From an uncultured Collinsella sp. (GTDB taxonomy: Bacteria; Actinomycetota; Coriobacteriia; Coriobacteriales; Coriobacteriaceae): DNA of 64,000 bases. The notes below the pieces were generated by a model. The model was not told the origin of the DNA. It did not search any database and saw only the letters and a program-made list of their open reading frames with translations. Made by a program: the position numbers and the translations under genes. The DNA is taken from positions 112,818 to 176,817 of the forward strand of contig CAUCLI010000003.1 in the NCBI GenBank assembly GCA_958443615.1, written 5' to 3'. How positions within the stretch are numbered: the first letter of the stretch is position 1; every line of letters begins with the position of its first letter. Shown here piece by piece: positions 58,916-64,000 of the stretch.

Positions 58916-59368
58916 GTGACCGACTTTTCCCTCAAACACCGCGTGACGGTGCACTACACCGGCTCCTTTGAGGACGGCGAGGTGTTCGACACCACCATCG
59001 GCCGCGCGCCCCTCACATACGTGGAGGGCAACCGCGAGGTCGTGCCCGGATTCGAAGTCGCCGTTCTCGGCATGCAGCCCGGAGAGAAGAAGACCGTGCA
59101 ACTCGCCCCCAAGGACGCATACGGTGAGCACGACCCCCGCCTGCTCTACGTGATGCCCACCATCGAGATCCCCAACTACGAGGACCTCGTCCCCGGGCAA
59201 CTCATCTATCTCATGAATGACGAGGGCTACCAACAGCTCGCCCGCGTGGTCCGCGTGGCCGATGACGGCGACACGCTCTTCGACTTCAACCATCCCATGG
59301 CAGGGCACACCCTCACCTTCGAGCTCGAGCTGCTGAGCCGCGAGCCCTACACCGACGAGGAGGCGTGA
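58916..59368 (+). CDS. FKBP-type peptidyl-prolyl isomerase, SlyD-like
   Basis: A 150-residue cytoplasmic isomerase. VTVHYTGSFEDGEVFDTTIG and YVEGNREVVPGFEVAVLGMQPGEKKTV form the FKBP half; the inserted IF domain (EHDPRLLYVMPTIEIPNYEDLVPGQL) is the SlyD-type chaperone flap. The His-rich tail of E. coli SlyD is absent. The GTG at 58916 follows AAAGGA by 5 bases; an ATG at 58889 lacks a site. Confidence 0.88.
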   Translation: MTDFSLKHRVTVHYTGSFEDGEVFDTTIGRAPLTYVEGNREVVPGFEVAVLGMQPGEKKTVQLAPKDAYGEHDPRLLYVMPTIEIPNYEDLVPGQLIYLMNDEGYQQLARVVRVADDGDTLFDFNHPMAGHTLTFELELLSREPYTDEEA

Positions 59369-59373
59369 CGCCC

Positions 59374-60171
59374 ATGTCTGAGAACAACGCCCCCTCTCGC
59401 GGGATCTCCTGCCCCGGCTGCCCGCATCGCGCCGCATACATCGCCTGCAAAGAGGCGCTGGGTCGCGGGCGCGGGCGCATCCTCTGCGGAAATGCGGGGT
59501 GCGCCAGCGTGGGACCCATGCATCCCGCAGCCACCGCCTGCGCCGGCGGGGAGACGGAGCTCCTCGACCGGTACAAGGTCGCGGTTCCCACGGGTGGAAC
59601 GCCCGATGAGCCCGCTTGCGAGACGGTCATCCACTTCATTCCCGATGTCGATCTCGTCGGCGAGGATGCTGCCGGGACCGTGGCCGGGCTCCCCTCCGAG
59701 GGCCGCGTAGCCATCCTCGCCGTGCTCGCCTCGAGCCGCGAGTTCCTCACCCGCGAGGCGCTCGAGTCGCTTGCGGGCCGCGCCCTCGAACTTGGCTGTG
59801 AGGACGCCGTGATCGTCGACCCCTTCGACAGCCAGCGGAGCGCCGACGTCCTCTCCGGAGCCCTATCGCGCCCGGGTGCCCACGCCGTGGTCTTCGCCTC
59901 CCCCTGCGCCCAGCTTCAACACGGCGCCTACCAGGCCGAGCCCGTCGAAATCGACCAGTACGCCTGCACGAGCTGTCATCGCTGCCAGCAGATCACCGGC
60001 TGCCCCGCCATCACATTCACGCCGCCGGTGTTCCATATCGACCGCGACGCCTGCGCGGGATGCGACCTGTGCGTTGAATACTGCCGCACACACGTCATCT
60101 ACTCCCCCCGCAGCCGCATGACCCCCGAGGAGCGCGGCCGCGCCCGCTACGCCGCTGCCAATCAGCAATAG
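59374..60171 (+). CDS. 4Fe-4S ferredoxin-domain protein resembling the IorA C-terminal region
   Basis: A 265-residue iron-sulfur protein. ISCPGCPHRAAYIACK and a GNAGCASVG motif resemble the CPGCPHR region of indolepyruvate ferredoxin oxidoreductase alpha. The C-terminal part has two 4Fe-4S clusters: CTSCHRCQQITGCP and CAGCDLCVEYCRTH. The large pyrophosphate-binding and N-terminal domains of IorA are missing, so it is not a complete enzyme. Starts 6 bases past the previous stop, with AGGAGG upstream. No iorB gene is next to it. Confidence 0.7.
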   Translation: MSENNAPSRGISCPGCPHRAAYIACKEALGRGRGRILCGNAGCASVGPMHPAATACAGGETELLDRYKVAVPTGGTPDEPACETVIHFIPDVDLVGEDAAGTVAGLPSEGRVAILAVLASSREFLTREALESLAGRALELGCEDAVIVDPFDSQRSADVLSGALSRPGAHAVVFASPCAQLQHGAYQAEPVEIDQYACTSCHRCQQITGCPAITFTPPVFHIDRDACAGCDLCVEYCRTHVIYSPRSRMTPEERGRARYAAANQQ

Positions 60172-60194
60172 GCACCACCACGATAGGAGCTCTC

Positions 60195-62399
60195 ATGAGC
60201 ATCAAATCGAACATCGCCACCACCGCCGCCGGCCTCGCCCGCTGGGGCCTGCGCTCCGTCCTGCACCGCAGCGGCGGCGCCCTTCCCGGCAAGATCGGCC
60301 TGAAGATCGACCCCGAGCTCATCGCCGACCTCGCGGGGCTGCTCGACGCGAGCGTGGTCATCACCGGCACGAACGGCAAGACCACCACGACCAACCTCAT
60401 CGCCGACGCCGTGAGCGCCAGCGGCCTCACCTGCGTGTGCAACCGCGCGGGCAACAACATGGAGACCGGCATCACCGGCGCGCTGCTCGAGGCGAATTCC
60501 GAGCGCCGTCGCACCGACGGCACGCGCCGCGTCGGCGTGTTCGAATGCGACGAGCTCTACACGGTCCGCGTCCTGCCGCGCCTCAAGCCCACCCATTTCG
60601 TGTTGCTGAACCTCTTCCGCGACCAGCTCGATCGATATGGCGAGATAGACCACACGCAGGACGCCATCGCAGGGGCCCTCGCCTCGTCACCCGAGACCGT
60701 GCTCATCTTCAACGCCGACGACCCCCTGTGCGCCGCTATCGCCGACCGCGTGCCCAATCCGCGCGTGCCCTTCGGCATAGCCGAGGCGACGGGGACCGAG
60801 ACCTCGCGCATGGCCGAGTCCCGCTTCTGCGCGAAATGCAATTCCGCCCTCGAATACGAGTACCTGCAGTACGGCCAGCTCGGCGCCTACCGCTGCCCGT
60901 CATGTGGCTGGGAGCGCCCCGAGCTCGCCTCTTGGGCGCACGGCGTCCGCCTCTCCGCGGACGGCTACTCGTTCTCCCTGCACTCGTCGACGGCCGATTT
61001 CGACACCGAGACGGGCGAGCTTTCCCTCTCAACCGCCTACAACGGCCTCTACATGGTGTACAACATCATGGCCGCCTGCACCGCCGCGCGCGCCGTCGGC
61101 GCCGATCCCGCGCGCTTCCAGGGCGTGCTCGATGCCTACGTCCCCACGGGCGGCCGCATGACGCGCTGGCTGGCCATGGGACGCACCGTCGCCAGCGACC
61201 TCGCGAAGAACCCGGTCGGCTTCGACCGGCAGATCCAGCAGATAAAAGCGTCGAACGGCCGCCTCATGGCGTTCTTCCTGAACGACGCCGAGGCCGATGG
61301 CCGCGACGTCTCCTGGATCTGGGACGTCGACTTCGAATGCCTCGCGGAGATCGGCGTGCGCGCCTTCGTCGGCGGCTCACGCGCGAACGACCTGCAAGTC
61401 CGCCTCAAGTACGCCGGCATCGACGCCGCGATCGTGGACGGTATCGAGCAGGCGCTCGCGGCGGTCGCAGGAGAACCGGATGACGATGTCCTCTTCGTCG
61501 TTGCCAACTACACCGCCTTCCCGCCCGTCGTGAAAGACCTCAAGCGCTTGAGCGCGGAGGGGGGCACCTGCACGCCCCCGCAAGACGGACAGGGCGCCGA
61601 TGCAGCACCGAAGACCAGTGAGAACGAGCCGCACCCCGTACCCGCCTCGCTCGATCGCCCGCTTCGCGTCGTCCACCTGTACCCGGACGCCTTGAACCTG
61701 TACGGCGACGGCGGCAACGCCATGGTCGTCGAGCGCCGCTGCGCATGGCGCGGCATCCCCGTCCAGGTCGACGACATCCACATGGGCGACGAACTCGACC
61801 TCGACACCGCGGACATCATCTTGATCGGCGGCGGCGCGGATCGCGACCAACTCGCTGTCGCCAACGAGCTGCGCTCGCAGCGCGAAGCCCTCAGCGCCTA
61901 TGTCGAGGACGATGGCGTCATGCTCGCCATCTGCGGCAGCTACCAACTGCTCGGCCGCTCGTATTACCTGGGAGACGAGAGGATCGAGGGCCTGGGCATC
62001 ATCGCCGCCGACACCGTTCGCGGCAATGGCCGCCTGACCGGCAACGTCGCCGTCAAGACCGATCTGTCGTGCGAGGCCTTCGTCGGCTTCGAGAACCACG
62101 GCGGGCGAACGTTCCTCGACGGAGACGAGCGACCCCTGGGAACGTCGGTTGTTGTCGGGACGGGCAACAACGGCGAGGATGGGCTCGAGGGCTGTCTGCA
62201 CCGTAATCTGGTCGGCACCTACCTGCATGGGCCCGCGCTCTCCAAGAACCCCGACCTCGCGGACTGGCTCATCGAACGCGCTCTCGAGCGGCGCCTCGGC
62301 GCCGGTGACGGGAATGCCGCGGCCCTGCTGCCGCTCGCCCCGCTCGATGACGAGTGCGAACTCACCGCACGCGCCGCGGCGATGAGGCTGCTGCCCTAG
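60195..62399 (+). CDS. murT-gatD: fused MurT-GatD lipid II isoglutaminyl synthase
   Basis: A 734-residue fusion that amidates the D-Glu of lipid II. MurT part (about 1-460): Mur ligase ATP loop ITGTNGKTTTTN, a zinc ribbon with CAKC and CPSC near 214-235, and the DUF1727-like end. After a linker of about 30 residues, GatD part (from about 487): RVVHLYPDALNLYGDGGN, nucleophile Cys580 (LAICGSYQLLG) and His678 (TYLHGPALSKNP). In staphylococci and streptococci these are two proteins. Last gene of the plus-strand cluster. Confidence 0.92.
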   Translation: MSIKSNIATTAAGLARWGLRSVLHRSGGALPGKIGLKIDPELIADLAGLLDASVVITGTNGKTTTTNLIADAVSASGLTCVCNRAGNNMETGITGALLEANSERRRTDGTRRVGVFECDELYTVRVLPRLKPTHFVLLNLFRDQLDRYGEIDHTQDAIAGALASSPETVLIFNADDPLCAAIADRVPNPRVPFGIAEATGTETSRMAESRFCAKCNSALEYEYLQYGQLGAYRCPSCGWERPELASWAHGVRLSADGYSFSLHSSTADFDTETGELSLSTAYNGLYMVYNIMAACTAARAVGADPARFQGVLDAYVPTGGRMTRWLAMGRTVASDLAKNPVGFDRQIQQIKASNGRLMAFFLNDAEADGRDVSWIWDVDFECLAEIGVRAFVGGSRANDLQVRLKYAGIDAAIVDGIEQALAAVAGEPDDDVLFVVANYTAFPPVVKDLKRLSAEGGTCTPPQDGQGADAAPKTSENEPHPVPASLDRPLRVVHLYPDALNLYGDGGNAMVVERRCAWRGIPVQVDDIHMGDELDLDTADIILIGGGADRDQLAVANELRSQREALSAYVEDDGVMLAICGSYQLLGRSYYLGDERIEGLGIIAADTVRGNGRLTGNVAVKTDLSCEAFVGFENHGGRTFLDGDERPLGTSVVVGTGNNGEDGLEGCLHRNLVGTYLHGPALSKNPDLADWLIERALERRLGAGDGNAAALLPLAPLDDECELTARAAAMRLLP

Positions 62400-62447
62400 G
62401 GCGCAACCTCGCCGTCTCGCGCGGACAGCATATCGATCAGTAGGAAA

Positions 62448-62475
62448 TCGGCCCCTATGCAGCCATGGGGGCCGA
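62448..62475. terminator. bidirectional stem between murT-gatD and bioY
   Basis: TCGGCCCC TATGCAGCCAT GGGGCCGA arms, then CTCTGCT on the plus strand. The T-run is weak on both strands. Confidence 0.5.
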
Positions 62476-62537
62476 CTCTGCTATATAGGCCATGTGCGGG
62501 CGAGGTCGCGTGCGGGGCAGATCGTGTGAGGGCGCCC

Positions 62538-63062
62538 TCAACCCACCACGCGCGCAACCGCGCAGCCCAAACGTGCGCCGACGGCGATCTTCACGGCATC
62601 GGGCAGTACGAAGGGAATCACAGCGATGGCGAGCGCGCCCATGAGGTCGAGACCCATCAGCATCATGAGCTGAACCGTCCCGCACGCATACGAGACGAGA
62701 AGCAATGCGGCTGCGCAGATGAGCGCGCGCGGGAACGCCCCAAGCCCCTTCGGCAGGGCCTTGGCGATGCCACCGGCGAGCACGCAACCCAAGACGAATC
62801 CCCAGAGGAACCCTCCCGTAGGGCCCGCAAGCGCACCGACGCCGCCTTGGAAACCGGAGAACACCGGCAGGCCGATCGCGCCGAGAAGCACATAGGCGAG
62901 AACCGCGAGCACCGAGGTCGCGGGGTCGAGCACCGCGGGAACCATGGCGAGCACGAGTGTCTGCAACGTGAAGGGAACAGGCCCGATGGGCACCATCACC
63001 TGGGCGGAAACCGCCAACAGCGCGACCATAACCCCGGCGCGCGCAACGCGCTTGGCATCCAT
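62538..63062 (-). CDS. bioY: biotin transporter BioY
   Basis: A 174-residue S-component of an ECF importer with six hydrophobic segments. PIGPVPFTLQTLVLAMVPAV, GLPVFSGFQGGVGALAGPTGGFLWGF and the end PFVLPDAVKIAVGARLG are the BioY signatures. Biotin genes are not near; the cell probably takes up biotin. No ecfA or ecfT lies beside it. ATG at 63062 after GGGAGG. Confidence 0.95.
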   Translation of the reverse strand: MDAKRVARAGVMVALLAVSAQVMVPIGPVPFTLQTLVLAMVPAVLDPATSVLAVLAYVLLGAIGLPVFSGFQGGVGALAGPTGGFLWGFVLGCVLAGGIAKALPKGLGAFPRALICAAALLLVSYACGTVQLMMLMGLDLMGALAIAVIPFVLPDAVKIAVGARLGCAVARVVG

Positions 63063-63125
63063 GTGCAACCTCCCGTCACGAAAAGACCCACCCGGCGTGA
63101 GGCCGAGCGGGTCCGAACAAAGCGA

Positions 63126-63202
63126 TGGTGCCCCCAACGGGATTCGAACCCGTGATATCCACCTTGAAAGGGTGGCGTCCTTGGCCGCTAGACGATGGGG
63201 AC
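63126..63202 (-). tRNA. tRNA-Glu (TTC)
   Basis: 77-base cloverleaf, acceptor GTCCCCA/TGGGGGC (one G-T pair), anticodon stem CCACC/GGTGG, loop CTTTCAA giving TTC, encoded CCA. Located between bioY and glnA. Confidence 0.95.
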
Positions 63203-63227
63203 AGCGCGCTAGAGTATAGCAGAGACC

Positions 63228-64000
63228 TTAGACATAGAACAAGACGTCATCGTAGGTCGGAACCGGCCAGTAGTCGGCCGCCACGATCTCCTCCATGGCG
63301 TCGACCGCGGCGCGCAGGTCGGCCATGACGGGAGCGACCTCATGCGCATAGCAATTGGCCTGCAACTGGCCGTCGGCGATGGCCTCGGCCTTGGCGTGGA
63401 CCTCGTCGAGACGGGCGATGGACTCGTTGATCGCGGTGATGCCGTCGCACAGCTCGTTCAGCGTCGCCTGCTCGAAGGCCATCGCGGCCTCGGCGCCGGC
63501 GGCGCGGATAGTCTCCAGGCCCTTGGCGACCTTGGTGGCGTACGCGGTGATGACCGGGCGGTACGTGCGGCGCGCCTCGCGCACCATGGTGGTCGCCTCG
63601 ATGTTCATGAGCTTGTTGTACTTCTCGAGCTTCACCTCGTAGCGGCAGACGGCTTCCGCCTCGGTGAGCACGCCCATCTCGCTGACGAGCCTGATGTTCT
63701 TTTCGGCGACGAACGCGGGCAGCGCGTCGGCGGTGGTGCGGAAATTGCACAGGCCGCGGGCCTCCGCCTCCCTCTCCCACGCATCGGAGTAACCGTCGCC
63801 GGAGAACAGGATGCGGCGATGGGCGCGCAGGCGCTCCGCGCAATAGGCGAGCGCGGCCTCCTGGAACTCGTCGGCTGCCGTGCCCTCGAGCGCGTCGGCG
63901 AAGTCGCGCAGGGACTCGGCGACGGCCGTGTCGAGCACGGTGTTGGCGTCGGAGACGTTGGCCTCGGAGCCCACCGCGCGGAACTCGAACTTGTTGTTGG
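63228..64000 (-). CDS. glnA: glutamine synthetase type III, C-terminal part
   Basis: The last 257 residues of a protein that continues past the window end. NNKFEFRAVGSEANVSDANTVL, EVKLEKYNKLMNIEATTMVREA and the end YWPVPTYDDVLFY are the GSIII (GlnN) C-terminal signatures. GSIII makes glutamine from glutamate and ammonia as a dodecamer of about 700-residue subunits, found mostly in gut anaerobes. Start and catalytic glutamates lie outside. Confidence 0.9.
   Translation of the reverse strand, partial: NNKFEFRAVGSEANVSDANTVLDTAVAESLRDFADALEGTAADEFQEAALAYCAERLRAHRRILFSGDGYSDAWEREAEARGLCNFRTTADALPAFVAEKNIRLVSEMGVLTEAEAVCRYEVKLEKYNKLMNIEATTMVREARRTYRPVITAYATKVAKGLETIRAAGAEAAMAFEQATLNELCDGITAINESIARLDEVHAKAEAIADGQLQANCYAHEVAPVMADLRAAVDAMEEIVAADYWPVPTYDDVLFYV

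Overview
The window is a high-GC chromosomal segment whose gene content and order fit a Coriobacteriia-type gut actinobacterium, most probably Collinsella or a close relative. This is inferred from the GC-rich codon use, the Gram-positive order clpC-disA-ispD-ispF-cysS-rlmB-yacP and tRNA-tuf-rpmG-tRNA-secE-nusG-rplK-rplA, the lipid II amidation enzyme (MurT/GatD), type III glutamine synthetase and Veg protein. No database search was possible. Most genes lie on the minus strand, and they are ordinary chromosomal housekeeping genes interrupted by small accessory modules. No phage, IS transposase, CRISPR array or rRNA operon was seen.

Layout. 1-4.8 kb: FeoA-FeoB fusion with an apparent frameshift and cut by the window edge, a histidine phosphatase, an unknown protein, an SdpR/SdpI pair with clear promoter and operators, and a LURP-one-like protein. 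5-9 kb: a COG1101/4120/2984-type ABC importer with two tandem substrate-binding lipoproteins. 9.4-19.3 kb: asnS, a tyrosine phosphatase, a two-component pair whose kinase lacks its ATPase domain, an MFS transporter, a MerR regulator, an MscS channel and a PadR/HAAS membrane pair. 19.4-24.6 kb: translation and transcription genes with five tRNAs. 24.6-34.5 kb: YacP-like nuclease, rlmB, a Phd/PIN toxin-antitoxin pair, cysS, ispF, ispD, disA and clpC. 34.8-39.8 kb: an APC permease with a dimethylarginine dimethylaminohydrolase-like enzyme, a divergent GntR regulator and pepD. 40.2-43.4 kb: an ABC permease-ATPase fusion with PadR and a membrane partner. 43.9-52.8 kb: lysS with an extra tRNA-binding domain, greA, tatA, ispE, veg, dtd, rdgB, rph, murI, a HAD hydrolase and two tRNAs. 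53.4-64 kb: an AbiEi-like/nuclease protein, an iron alcohol dehydrogenase, a NusG-II domain protein, two helical-repeat proteins, a SlyD-like isomerase, an IorA-like Fe-S protein, a MurT-GatD fusion, bioY, tRNA-Glu and the end of glnA (type III).

The most unusual feature at window scale is in the intergenic DNA. Many spacers carry long near-perfect inverted repeats. Some belong to dispersed families: an AAAGTCACG/CGTGACTTT family seen six times, a GGGGACGGGTGCAAATT family with two complete palindromes and fragments, and a CTCAATTTAGGGAC family. Others have arm sequences found in only one spacer. Four spacers also hold short tandem repeats.

Notable protein-level findings are the MurT-GatD fusion, LysRS with a C-terminal Trbp111-like domain, the kinase without an ATPase domain, the DDAH-permease module, and the toxin-antitoxin pair between cysS and rlmB where Bacillus subtilis carries mrnC.
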